This document shows, in pieces, positions 1-8,333 of a DNA stretch of 64,000 bases. The notes beneath the pieces were generated by a model. The model had not been told where the DNA came from. It ran no database searches and was given only the letters and a program-made list of their open reading frames with translations. Position 1 is the stretch's first letter. Each line of letters opens with the position of its first letter. Made by a program: the position numbers and the translations under genes. This stretch comes from Chitinophaga sp. MM2321. Lineage in GTDB: Bacteria; Bacteroidota; Bacteroidia; Chitinophagales; Chitinophagaceae. The DNA is taken from contig NZ_OZ035533.1 in assembly GCF_964033635.1 (NCBI RefSeq), positions 372,001 to 436,000 of the forward strand, written 5' to 3'.

Positions 1-2
1 TT

Positions 3-785
3 GCATTCAAAGTGTCAAAACGTTTCAACATCGGTATTGAAGAAAAAGTTACTATGCCTTTCGACGCATACCTGGACGGCCTTGCTGGTCCCGGCGGTGC
101 TAGCAAAGACTTCTATTCTTACACCAGTGTTCGTCTGAACTTCAACCTGGGTAACCCAGCTAAACGCGTACAGCCATTATGGTGGATCAACCCACTGGAA
201 TATGCTTACAGCGAGCTGAGCAACCCACGTCACATGAAACTGCCTACTCCTGTTCTGCCTGATGCTGACGGTGATGGCGTTACTGACCAGTTCGATCGCG
301 AGCCTAACACACCAGCAGGTGCTCCTGTTGATGTTCATGGTGTAGCTAAAGATACTGATGGCGATGGTGTTCCTGACTACAAAGACAAACAGCTGATCAC
401 GCCTACTTATTGCCAGCCAGTTGATGCTGATGGTGTTGGTAAATGCCCGGATCCTGAATGCTGCAAGGACCGTGTACAAGCTTCTTGTGCTACCCTGGTT
501 CTGCCAAGCGTATCTTTCAAAGGTAGCTCCACTAAAATTTCAAAAGATCAGGAAGCTATCCTGTCAAGTGTTGCTGCTACCCTGAAAACCAATCCTTCCT
601 GCAACGTACTGGTTACCGGTCACGCAGGTGCTAAAGGTAAAAAAGGTGGTGTTGATCTGAGCAGCCGTCGTGTTGATTCAGTTATCGACTACCTGGCCGA
701 CAAACAAGGAATCGATCGCGGTCGTTTCATCAAACAAAATACTCCTGGTGAGTCTGGTACTGTTGACTTAGCTCCTGCTAACTAA
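3..785 (+). CDS. OmpA-family outer-membrane protein with TSP3 repeats, 3' part
   Basis: The frame is open to the left edge, so this is the C-terminal part of a longer gene; the GTG at 12 is probably internal. It has an aromatic, strand-like stretch (end of a beta barrel), then calcium-binding thrombospondin type 3 repeats (DADGDGVTDQFD and DTDGDGVPDYKD, about residues 84-125 counted from the GTG), a cysteine-bearing linker (PECCKD), and a diverged OmpA-like peptidoglycan-binding domain (about 160-245) carrying GHAGAKGKKG and LSSRRVDSVIDYL. This is the usual layout of abundant Bacteroidota OmpA proteins that tether the outer membrane to the cell wall. A strong terminator follows. The OmpA domain is divergent (GHAGAKG where GHTDxxG is normal), so peptidoglycan binding is inferred rather than certain. 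Confidence 0.85.
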   Translation, partial: AFKVSKRFNIGIEEKVTMPFDAYLDGLAGPGGASKDFYSYTSVRLNFNLGNPAKRVQPLWWINPLEYAYSELSNPRHMKLPTPVLPDADGDGVTDQFDREPNTPAGAPVDVHGVAKDTDGDGVPDYKDKQLITPTYCQPVDADGVGKCPDPECCKDRVQASCATLVLPSVSFKGSSTKISKDQEAILSSVAATLKTNPSCNVLVTGHAGAKGKKGGVDLSSRRVDSVIDYLADKQGIDRGRFIKQNTPGESGTVDLAPAN

Positions 786-815
786 TAAGTATCCCTCATT
801 GAGATGATAATTCTG

Positions 816-853
816 GCCCTCTCCCGCGCTTAGCCGGGAGAGGGCTTTTTTTA
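816..853 (+). terminator. Rho-independent terminator after the OmpA gene
   Basis: An 11-bp GC-rich stem (816-826 with 835-845), an 8-nt loop and a run of seven T (846-852). It lies 31 nt after the OmpA stop and before kup, so the two plus-strand genes are probably separate transcripts. Confidence 0.9.
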
Positions 854-944
854 TTGACAACAACGAAAATGGCTGTTATATGATTTATTGTTGTTCTCAA
901 TATTTACCCCTAATTTTGGAGGCTTTTTAATCAATTACTTTAAC

Positions 945-2897
945 GTGCGAATAAACATTAACAGGGTATCCCTGGCAGGTTTAGTTGTAGCCCTGGGTAT
1001 TATTTACGGCGATATCGGAACTTCTCCGCTCTACGTTTTCAAAGCCATTGTAGGCGGAAACCCCATCAGTGACCTACTCGTTATCGGCGGTATCTCCTGT
1101 ATTATATGGACACTTACCCTACAAACCACGGTTAAGTATGTAATTCTGACCTTACGGGCAGATAATAAAGGAGAAGGTGGTATCTTCTCCCTCTATGCGC
1201 TCGTTCGCCGCCACGCCAGATGGACCGTTATATTCGGTATGATCGGCGGCGCTGCTCTGCTGGCAGACGGCATCATTACTCCTCCCATTACCGTTACTTC
1301 CGCCATTGAAGGGCTTCGTACCCTGGAAGTTTTTAAAGATCTCAGCCAGATAACCATTGTAAAAATCGTTCTTACGATTATCAGTGGCCTCTTTATCATG
1401 CAGCAATTCGGTACGGTGTCTATCGGCCGTATGTTTGGCCCTATCATGGTACTCTGGTTCTCTATGCTTGGTATTCTCGGTATTTCGCACATTGCCGACG
1501 ATATCAGCATATTCAAGGCATTCAGCCCCCATTATGCCATAGAACTGCTGACAACCTACCCTAAAGGCTTTTTAATCCTGGGCGCCGTATTTCTCTGTAC
1601 AACGGGAGCGGAGGCACTATATTCTGACCTTGGCCACTGTGGCAGAGGCAATATCCGGGTTTCCTGGATCTTCGTTAAATCTTGTCTTGTTTTGAATTAT
1701 CTCGGACAGGGCGCCTGGTTACTTACCCAAAAAGGACAGATTCTTCCAAAAGACCAGAATCCGTTCTTTACCATTATGCCGGAGTGGTTCGTCATCTTTG
1801 GTGTATTAATAGCCACGATGGCATCTATCATTGCCAGCCAGGCATTGATCTCCGGATCATTTACCCTGATTGCAGAAGCCATGCGGCTCAACCTCTGGCC
1901 TAAGATGCGGGTGAATTACCCTACTGAAATGCGGGGTCAGTTATATATTCCCGGCATCAACACCATGTTATTTGTAGGATGCACGGCCATCGTACTCCTC
2001 TTCCAGGAATCGTCGCATATGGAGGCTGCCTACGGCCTTTCTATTACCATTTGTATGCTCATGACTTCCTGTCTGTTTGCTTTTTATCTATATACCCGAA
2101 GGGTATGGGTAGGGTGGATCCTGCTCTACCTGGTGGTTTATTTCTCCATAGAATTTTCTTTCCTCTTTGCTAACCTGGTGAAATTTATGCACGGTGGTTA
2201 TGTAACAGTAGTGGTAGCAGGAGGACTGTTCATCGTTATGATAGCCTGGTTTAAATCCCGGAAAATCAAGAACCGGTACGTGGAATTTGTACGGCTGGAA
2301 GATTATCTGCCTATTATCCAGGAGCTGAGCAATGATACCACTATCCCCAAATATGCTACACACCTTGTGTACATGAGCAGTGCCGACAACCCGAAAGAAA
2401 TAGAACATAAGATCATTTATTCTATCCTCAACAAAAAACCCAAACGGGCAGATATTTACTGGTTTGTACACGTAGATGTGGTAGATGAACCTTATTTAAG
2501 TGAATATTCCGTGCAAACGATCATCCCCAATGAAGTGATCCGGGTGGAGTTCCGCCTTGGCTTTAAAGTGGAACAGCGTATCAACCTGATGTTCAGGATG
2601 GTGGTGGAAGATATGGTGCGCAACAAGGAAGTGAATATCACCAGCCGCTATGAATCGCTGAGTAAAAACAATGTGGTAGGCGATTTCCAGTTTATTGTAA
2701 TGGAGAAATTCCTCTCGCACGATAATGATTTACCCCTGTACGAAAGGATGATCATGAAAATGTATTTCTTCCTGAAAAAAATCAGCTTATCGGAAGAACG
2801 TGGTTTCGGACTGGACTCCAGTTATGTGACCATCGAGAAATACCCGCTGGTAGTAGCACCCGTAACAAATCTTCAACTAAAAAGAATCGTACATTAA
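945..2897 (+). CDS. kup: Kup-family potassium uptake transporter
   Basis: Low-affinity K+/H+ symporter of the inner membrane (KUP/HAK/KT family). The family signature LGIIYGDIGTSPLYV lies just after the N-terminus, followed by the ADNKGEGGIFSLYAL segment and GGAALLADGIITPPITVTSAIEG. About twelve hydrophobic segments run to about residue 440, then a soluble C-terminal domain of about 200 residues. The frame also opens from TTG at 888, but that would add a hydrophobic stretch unlike family N-termini and would overlap a possible promoter (TTGACA at 854, TATATG at 877). GTG 945 gives 650 residues beginning shortly before the signature; a GGAGG at 918 lies too far upstream to settle the choice. 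The transporter assignment is secure; the start is not. Confidence 0.93.
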   Translation: MRININRVSLAGLVVALGIIYGDIGTSPLYVFKAIVGGNPISDLLVIGGISCIIWTLTLQTTVKYVILTLRADNKGEGGIFSLYALVRRHARWTVIFGMIGGAALLADGIITPPITVTSAIEGLRTLEVFKDLSQITIVKIVLTIISGLFIMQQFGTVSIGRMFGPIMVLWFSMLGILGISHIADDISIFKAFSPHYAIELLTTYPKGFLILGAVFLCTTGAEALYSDLGHCGRGNIRVSWIFVKSCLVLNYLGQGAWLLTQKGQILPKDQNPFFTIMPEWFVIFGVLIATMASIIASQALISGSFTLIAEAMRLNLWPKMRVNYPTEMRGQLYIPGINTMLFVGCTAIVLLFQESSHMEAAYGLSITICMLMTSCLFAFYLYTRRVWVGWILLYLVVYFSIEFSFLFANLVKFMHGGYVTVVVAGGLFIVMIAWFKSRKIKNRYVEFVRLEDYLPIIQELSNDTTIPKYATHLVYMSSADNPKEIEHKIIYSILNKKPKRADIYWFVHVDVVDEPYLSEYSVQTIIPNEVIRVEFRLGFKVEQRINLMFRMVVEDMVRNKEVNITSRYESLSKNNVVGDFQFIVMEKFLSHDNDLPLYERMIMKMYFFLKKISLSEERGFGLDSSYVTIEKYPLVVAPVTNLQLKRIVH

Positions 2898-2915
2898 TGT
2901 AGGAATTTGGTTATT

Positions 2916-3024
2916 CAGAGATGCAGGAATTTTGTTTCTGTTCCGAAAATCCATTTTTTTTATAGATATTGAGGTTTAAGGAATTGGGATTTATCAGCTA
3001 AATTCCAAAATATCTGAATCTCTA
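2916..3024. repeat. Degenerate long inverted repeat (palindrome family)
   Basis: The arms 2916-2934 and 3006-3024 match as reverse complements at 15 of 19 positions. The left arm also resembles the arm of the perfect palindrome at 29126-29201 (AGATGCAG..ATTTTGTTTC, 18 of 20 positions), so this looks like a decayed member of the same family. It fills most of the kup to DUF4091 gap. Confidence 0.5.
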
Positions 3025-3033
3025 AATTTTCGT

Positions 3034-4791
3034 ATGGTGAACAAATTTTTTGGCATGCTGGTACTGCTGGCACTGCAACAAAACCTATGGGCACAATCTA
3101 TTCCTGCCCGCGACTACCAGGAACTGCCCGACCCACGGCCTGTTAATCAGGCTTCCTGGGATGCTGTAAAAGACAACCAGCTTCGTGTAGCTTTTGGTAC
3201 TGCTGATACCCGTTATGAAAAAAGGAACGCTCCCGATAATAACGGTCTCTCAAAAACATGGACGACCAAAGCCTGGAAAGGTGAACGGGTGCATACACAA
3301 CTAGTCATCTGGAGTAAACAACCACAAACGGCTCTCAGTTTAGAGACAACACCGCTGGTAAACAGCAAAGGCGACAGGATTGCTGCCAGTGCAGTAACTA
3401 CCGGTTTTGTGAGATATGTGCTAACAGATGAACTGAATAAAGATGGCAGTGGCTGTGGTTTCCGTAAACCAGGTGATTTCGACTCTTCTCTCGTTGCAGA
3501 TGGTATTGATATCATCAACAAAAGAGAACTCGCTGCCCGTACTACCCAACCGGTATGGCTTAGTATACAGGTGCCAGCCAATACGCCTGCGGGGGTTTAT
3601 AAAGGCGATATACAGGTGAAAAAAGGTGCGGTTACCATTAACATGCCTTATTCAATAGAGGTGCTTAATCGTACCCTTCCGGCTCCTAAAGACTGGCAGT
3701 TCCATCTTGATCTGTGGCAGAGTCCTGACGCAGTGGCACGTATGTACAATGTAAAACCCTGGAGCGATGCTCATTTCAAGGCCATGAAGCCTTACATGGA
3801 AATGCTGGCAGCTGCCGGACAAAAAGCTATTACTGCGGCTATTATTTATGATCCATGGAACAGCCAGACAGAAGATGTTTATGGTACGATGGTGAAATGG
3901 ACCAAAAAGAAAAATGGTACCTGGACCTACGACTATACTGTTTTTGATAAATGGGTGCAGTTCATGATGGACCTTGGTATTAACAAGGGAATCAACTGCT
4001 ACAGCATGATTCCATGGAATCTGAAGTTTTATTATTACGATGAAGCTGCCGGAAAAGATACATTTATTGTAGCAAAACCAGGCACACCTGAATATACTGC
4101 ACACTGGCAGCCTATGCTGTCTGATTTTGTAAAGCACCTGAAAGCAAAAGGCTGGTTCAACATCACTGCCATCGCAATGGATGAAAGACCTATGAAAGAT
4201 ATGCAACAGGCATTAACCATTATCAGAAAAGCGGATAAGGACTTTAAAGTATCTCTGGCAGGCAGCTATCACGAACCACTTGCTACTGAAATTTATGATT
4301 ACAGTATTGCCTCCAAAGAAGCATTTCCTGCGGATGTGATGAAAGCCCGTGTAGAAAAGGGATTGCCAACTACTTTTTATACCTGCTGTACAGAAGGTTT
4401 TCCGAATACATTCACTTTCTCTCCAACTGCGGAAGCTGCGTGGATGGGATGGCATTCGGCCTCCAAAGGCTATACGGGTTATCTGCGTTGGGCATATAAC
4501 TGTTGGGTAAAAGCACCATTGCAGGATTCCCGGTTCCGTGCCTGGGCAGCCGGCGATACCTATTTCGTATATCCGGGACCGAGATCTTCTATCCGTTTTG
4601 AGAGACTGGTGGAAGGTATCCAGGACTATGAGAAAATCAGGATATTGCGCGCTGAATTCTCCAAAACGAATAATACAGCGGCGTTGAAGAGACTGGATAA
4701 AATGCTGGCACCTTTTGATATAGATGCCCTGAAAACAACGCCGGCAGCGGCTATGCTGAGTGAAGCAAAAGAAACACTGAACAAATTCTAA
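3034..4791 (+). CDS. Secreted GH123/DUF4091-like glycoside hydrolase
   Basis: 585 residues with an N-terminal signal peptide ending near LQQNLWAQ. The first 220 residues look like the beta-sandwich domain that precedes the catalytic barrel in this family; the rest matches the DUF4091/GH123 barrel. An adjacent Asp-Glu pair in AIAMDERPMKDM (D383, E384) matches the catalytic pair of GH123 beta-N-acetylgalactosaminidases, which act by substrate assistance; nearby aromatic stretches (YTGYLRWAYNCWVK, DTYFVYPGP) are typical of the family's sugar-binding face. It stands alone, with no SusC/SusD pair and no other glycosidase beside it. Family membership is likely; the actual substrate is unknown, since many DUF4091 proteins are uncharacterised. 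No C-terminal T9SS domain is seen. Confidence 0.8.
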   Translation: MVNKFFGMLVLLALQQNLWAQSIPARDYQELPDPRPVNQASWDAVKDNQLRVAFGTADTRYEKRNAPDNNGLSKTWTTKAWKGERVHTQLVIWSKQPQTALSLETTPLVNSKGDRIAASAVTTGFVRYVLTDELNKDGSGCGFRKPGDFDSSLVADGIDIINKRELAARTTQPVWLSIQVPANTPAGVYKGDIQVKKGAVTINMPYSIEVLNRTLPAPKDWQFHLDLWQSPDAVARMYNVKPWSDAHFKAMKPYMEMLAAAGQKAITAAIIYDPWNSQTEDVYGTMVKWTKKKNGTWTYDYTVFDKWVQFMMDLGINKGINCYSMIPWNLKFYYYDEAAGKDTFIVAKPGTPEYTAHWQPMLSDFVKHLKAKGWFNITAIAMDERPMKDMQQALTIIRKADKDFKVSLAGSYHEPLATEIYDYSIASKEAFPADVMKARVEKGLPTTFYTCCTEGFPNTFTFSPTAEAAWMGWHSASKGYTGYLRWAYNCWVKAPLQDSRFRAWAAGDTYFVYPGPRSSIRFERLVEGIQDYEKIRILRAEFSKTNNTAALKRLDKMLAPFDIDALKTTPAAAMLSEAKETLNKF

Positions 4792-4803
4792 AATACTTCC
4801 GCA

Positions 4804-4841
4804 TAAAAAAAGTCCTCCGGAGAACCGGAGGACTTTTTTTT
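4804..4841. terminator. Bidirectional terminator between the GH123-like gene and ftsZ
   Basis: A 10-bp stem (4811-4820 with 4825-4834, loop AGAA) flanked by an A-run on the left (4805-4810) and a T-run on the right (4835-4841). It sits between convergent genes and can stop transcription from both sides, so it also ends the dcw cluster. Confidence 0.9.
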
Positions 4842-4868
4842 AACACAACTAAAAAACAATCAAGTTCG

Positions 4869-6755
4869 TCAATCGGGCTTTTTCCCATCTAAAAAGGTAT
4901 TGATAGTATTTATTTCGGTGTGACTGTTCTGACCCGGATCGCTTACTGTATAGTTGGAATACAGGTGTTCGGCAGAGCCGGCACCATTGTCCAGGTTTAT
5001 ATTGCGACGCAGATAAGCAGGCACATTTTCTATTTCTGTGTTGTTATCCATGTTCTTCACATTGAAGCTGATGCTGCGCAGTTTTGCCACTCTTTCCGCC
5101 TGTTTGCGTTTCTGTTCTTCTAGCTCTTCATATGAATGCTGCATAGACACTTCAGGTGGTGCGGGTGGTGGTGGTGGCGGCGTTACTTCTTCTTCCTCTT
5201 CCTTGTACACCATTTTCATTTCAGGTGGCGGCGGTGTGCTGCCTGGTTCCACATAAATATGTGCTGGTCTGTTGAGGTAACCGCCTGCACCGTTACCAGC
5301 TTGTGGCTGAATCACGTTTACGTTGGGTTGTTGTGGTTGATGAACAGATGGCTGTTGCGGCAGCTGCTGTTGTTGCAGTTGTTGCTGCTGCATCTGGTGC
5401 ATTTGCTGCTGGATCTGTTGTTGTTGCTGTTGCAGCAGTTGCTCCGCTGTCATTGGTTGCGGTTGCGGCTGTGGCTGCGGTTGTGATTGCGGTTCTGCCG
5501 GCAACTGTTGAATGTTCAGCACATAGTTCTGACGGGCAGGTGCTATGGGCGCCTGCTGTTGTGGCTGATACGATTGCTGGGGTGGTGTATAAGCCATGAT
5601 AGGCTCAGGATGAACGATCACCGGTTCCATCAGGCGTGGGGCCATCAGGTCCTGTGGCTCCTGGAACAAAAGTCCCTGGGCCTGTTGTGCGCTCATTTTT
5701 TTTTCGTCACCATCCTTACCTAATTGCATCACAATTTTAGGTTCCGAGTTTTCAGTGTTAGTAGACGTTAGCTTTTGTTGCTGAATGGGTTTTTGTTCAA
5801 AACCGGTGGCAATAATTGTAACGCCCAGCATTCTGTCCAGTGTTGGATCGTAGCCCACACCGAGGATTACATCGCAATCTTCGCCGGCCTGGCTTTGCAC
5901 GTATGCCTGGATAACATCCATTTCATCCAGTGTGTGTTCGAACTCACCTTCAGAAGAAGAGATGTTGATCAGGATCCATTTGGCGCCGCGGATATCGTTG
6001 TCGTTCAGTAATGGAGAAGTCAGTGCATCTTCGATTGCTCTTTGTGCGCGGTTTTCACCTTCAGCGAGGGAAGCACCGAGGATAGCCACACCACCGTTAC
6101 GCATAACGGTACAAACGTCCGCAAAATCGACGTTGATCTGACCGGTAGAGTTGATCACATCAGTGATACATTTAGCGGCGGTAGCGAGGACATTATCTGC
6201 TTTTTCGAAGGCGGCCTTGAATTTCAGGTCACCGAATTTCTGCCTTAATTTATCGTTGGAAATAATCAGCAGGGTATCTACATACTCTTTCAGACGGCTT
6301 ACGCCTTCATCGGCCTGTAGCATCCTTTTCTTGCCTTCGTAAGAAAACGGGGTGGTAACAATACCCACAGTGAGAATACCGAGCTCCTTACAGATCTTCG
6401 CGATAATAGGAGCGCCACCTGTACCGGTACCACCACCCATACCAGCTGTAATGAATGCCATTTTGGTATTCACCTCCAGTATCTTTTTGATTTCCTCAAA
6501 GGATTCTTCCGTTGCCTGTTTACCAATCTCTGGATTGGCGCCGGCTCCCAGTCCCTGCGTAAGGTGTGGCCCCAACTGTATTTTGTTGGGCACAGGACTA
6601 TTAGCAATAGACTGAGCATCAGTATTGCAGATGATAAAATTCACCCCTTCAATGCGCTGGTTATACATATGATTCACCGCATTACTTCCACCGCCACCAA
6701 TACCAATGACTTTGATGATAGAAGATTTTTCCTTAGGAAGATCAAAGTGTATCAT
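4869..6755 (-). CDS. ftsZ: Cell division protein FtsZ with long glutamine-rich tail
   Basis: Tubulin-like GTPase that forms the division ring. Glycine-rich N-terminus (GIGGGGSNAVNHM, about 18-30), tubulin signature GGGTGTGG at 107-114, and the catalytic T7 loop NVDFAD near 208-213. The core ends near 330. The tail is unusually long (about 300 residues): a Gln/Pro-rich stretch (about 418-482), an acidic-polyproline stretch (EEEEEVTPPPPPP, about 518-530), then VPAYLRRNINLDN and a terminal NTFLDGKKPD, which resemble the conserved Bacteroidota C-terminal peptides that contact FtsA. Last gene of the dcw cluster, 174 nt after ftsA, with inverted repeats in the gap. Total length (628) is well above the 380-450 common in other phyla. 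Core function is secure; the tail's role is not known. Confidence 0.98.
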   Translation of the reverse strand: MIHFDLPKEKSSIIKVIGIGGGGSNAVNHMYNQRIEGVNFIICNTDAQSIANSPVPNKIQLGPHLTQGLGAGANPEIGKQATEESFEEIKKILEVNTKMAFITAGMGGGTGTGGAPIIAKICKELGILTVGIVTTPFSYEGKKRMLQADEGVSRLKEYVDTLLIISNDKLRQKFGDLKFKAAFEKADNVLATAAKCITDVINSTGQINVDFADVCTVMRNGGVAILGASLAEGENRAQRAIEDALTSPLLNDNDIRGAKWILINISSSEGEFEHTLDEMDVIQAYVQSQAGEDCDVILGVGYDPTLDRMLGVTIIATGFEQKPIQQQKLTSTNTENSEPKIVMQLGKDGDEKKMSAQQAQGLLFQEPQDLMAPRLMEPVIVHPEPIMAYTPPQQSYQPQQQAPIAPARQNYVLNIQQLPAEPQSQPQPQPQPQPMTAEQLLQQQQQQIQQQMHQMQQQQLQQQQLPQQPSVHQPQQPNVNVIQPQAGNGAGGYLNRPAHIYVEPGSTPPPPEMKMVYKEEEEEVTPPPPPPAPPEVSMQHSYEELEEQKRKQAERVAKLRSISFNVKNMDNNTEIENVPAYLRRNINLDNGAGSAEHLYSNYTVSDPGQNSHTEINTINTFLDGKKPD

Positions 6756-6785
6756 GACTCTATACTTTTATGGGTTAGTACGAAT

Positions 6786-6881
6786 AATTAATAATGAACG
6801 ATTAAGAATTAAGTGCGTGTATGCTTTACTGTTATTATGGTTCATTTGTCCTGTCATTATTAATTATCGTCTTAATTCTTA
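6786..6881. repeat. Two interleaved inverted-repeat pairs in the ftsZ leader
   Basis: On the plus strand, 6786-6797 pairs with 6854-6865 (12 of 12) and 6803-6813 pairs with 6871-6881 (11 of 11). The order is B-A-B'-A', the topology of an H-type pseudoknot rather than a simple hairpin. Both units are A/T-rich. They occupy the ftsA-ftsZ gap and would lie in the leader if ftsZ has its own promoter. Confidence 0.5.
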
Positions 6882-6929
6882 CTTGTTTAATAAACGTTTG
6901 TTTTTTGCAACAATTGCGCCACTTCGTAT

Positions 6930-8333
6930 TTACAGTTTTGCATCTTCTTCTTCTGTAAACATGTCGATGATCTTTGTTTTCATTTTGTCAAGGAAATTCT
7001 TGAGCGATGCATTCCTTTCTTTTGCTTTCCTGTCCTGAATTTCCTGGCTTGAGGGGATGTCTTCATCTGACCAGCCTTCCTGTTGGGAAAACGTTTGGGA
7101 GGCCTGTTCTTTAGCCAGGTAGCTTGTATTAATTTTTACATAATTTTCTTCCAGTGCTGTACGATCATTTTCGAAATCGTTGTAGCCTTTCAGGATCAGG
7201 CCGACACAGGTAGCATACATAGGTTTGGTTAATTCATCTATGTGACCACTTGCGAGGTGTTCATTCGGGAAACCGATACGTGCGCTGGCGCCGGTAGTAT
7301 ATTCTGTCAGCTGAATGAGGTGTTTCAGCTGGGAACCGCCACCGGTAAGGATAATACCACCATTCAGCATTTTATTATCCATGCCGATCTGTTTGAGATG
7401 ATACACAACAAAATCGAGGATTTCGCTCATGCGCGCCTGGATGATATGGGCCAGGTTTTTCACAGAGATTTCCTTGGGACTTTGACCGCGTAAACCGGGG
7501 ATGGTAATATAAGCGTTGCTTTTGGCTTCATCTGCCAGTGCGTAACCGAATTGTACCTTCATCTGTTCCGCCTGTGTTTTCAATACACCCAGGCCGTTCT
7601 TGATATCGTTGGTGATATTTTCGCCTCCGTAGGGGATCACCGCAGTATGCTTGAGGATACCTTCGTAAAACACTGCCAGATCAGTGGTACCACCACCTAT
7701 ATCTACAATGGCTACACCTGCTTCAAAGTCCATGTCGCACATAACAGCGGCGGCAGATGCCAGGGGTTGAAGCACCAGGTCGCGGATCTTGAGACCTGAT
7801 TTTTCTACGCTGCGGTTAATGTTGCGGATGGCATTTTTATCGCCGGTAATGATGTGGAAATTTGCACCCACCTTCACCCCCGACATACCAATGGGGTAGG
7901 TGATATTCTGCAAACTGTCCACAATGTATTGCTGCGGGATGACATCAATGATTTGATCACTGGCAGGGATAACGGTCTTGTACTGATCGTTGATTAACTG
8001 ATCAATATCTTTCTGGGATATTTCCGCATCGGTGTCGTTGCGTACAATATCTCCGCGGGTTTGCAAACTTTTGATATGGTGACCGGCTATGCCTACGTAT
8101 ACTTCGTTAATCTCCAGGTTGGGGTTGGATGCATAACAATTTTCCAGGGCTTGCCTGATAGCCTTGATCGTTTGATCAATGTTCAGCACCATACCGTGCT
8201 GCACACCAAACGATGTAGCTTTACCGAATCCCAGGATTTCCAGTTTCCCGTATTCATTCTTCCGTCCTGCAATCGCAGCAATCTTCGTAGTTCCTATGTC
8301 GAGGCCTACAATGATGGGAGCTTCCTGATTCAT
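6930..8333 (-). CDS. ftsA: Cell division protein FtsA
   Basis: Actin-like protein that anchors FtsZ to the inner membrane. Phosphate-1 motif GLDIGTTKIAAIAG at the N-terminus, the SHS2 insertion (about 85-165), the second phosphate motif VAIVDIGGGTTDLAVF (about 208-223) and the adenosine motif GGIILTGGGSQLKHL. The C-terminus (NFLDKMKTKIIDMF) is an amphipathic helix like FtsA membrane-targeting sequences, ending in an acidic EEEDAKL. Its ATG overlaps the ftsQ stop as ATGA (8330-8333), so translation is probably coupled. Confidence 0.97.
   Translation of the reverse strand: MNQEAPIIVGLDIGTTKIAAIAGRKNEYGKLEILGFGKATSFGVQHGMVLNIDQTIKAIRQALENCYASNPNLEINEVYVGIAGHHIKSLQTRGDIVRNDTDAEISQKDIDQLINDQYKTVIPASDQIIDVIPQQYIVDSLQNITYPIGMSGVKVGANFHIITGDKNAIRNINRSVEKSGLKIRDLVLQPLASAAAVMCDMDFEAGVAIVDIGGGTTDLAVFYEGILKHTAVIPYGGENITNDIKNGLGVLKTQAEQMKVQFGYALADEAKSNAYITIPGLRGQSPKEISVKNLAHIIQARMSEILDFVVYHLKQIGMDNKMLNGGIILTGGGSQLKHLIQLTEYTTGASARIGFPNEHLASGHIDELTKPMYATCVGLILKGYNDFENDRTALEENYVKINTSYLAKEQASQTFSQQEGWSDEDIPSSQEIQDRKAKERNASLKNFLDKMKTKIIDMFTEEEDAKL

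Noticed and set aside
5320..5500. Short tandem repeat in ftsZ as a mobile or CRISPR-like repeat
   Set aside because: It encodes the Gln/Pro linker in frame; irregular CAG/CAA codons, no spacers.
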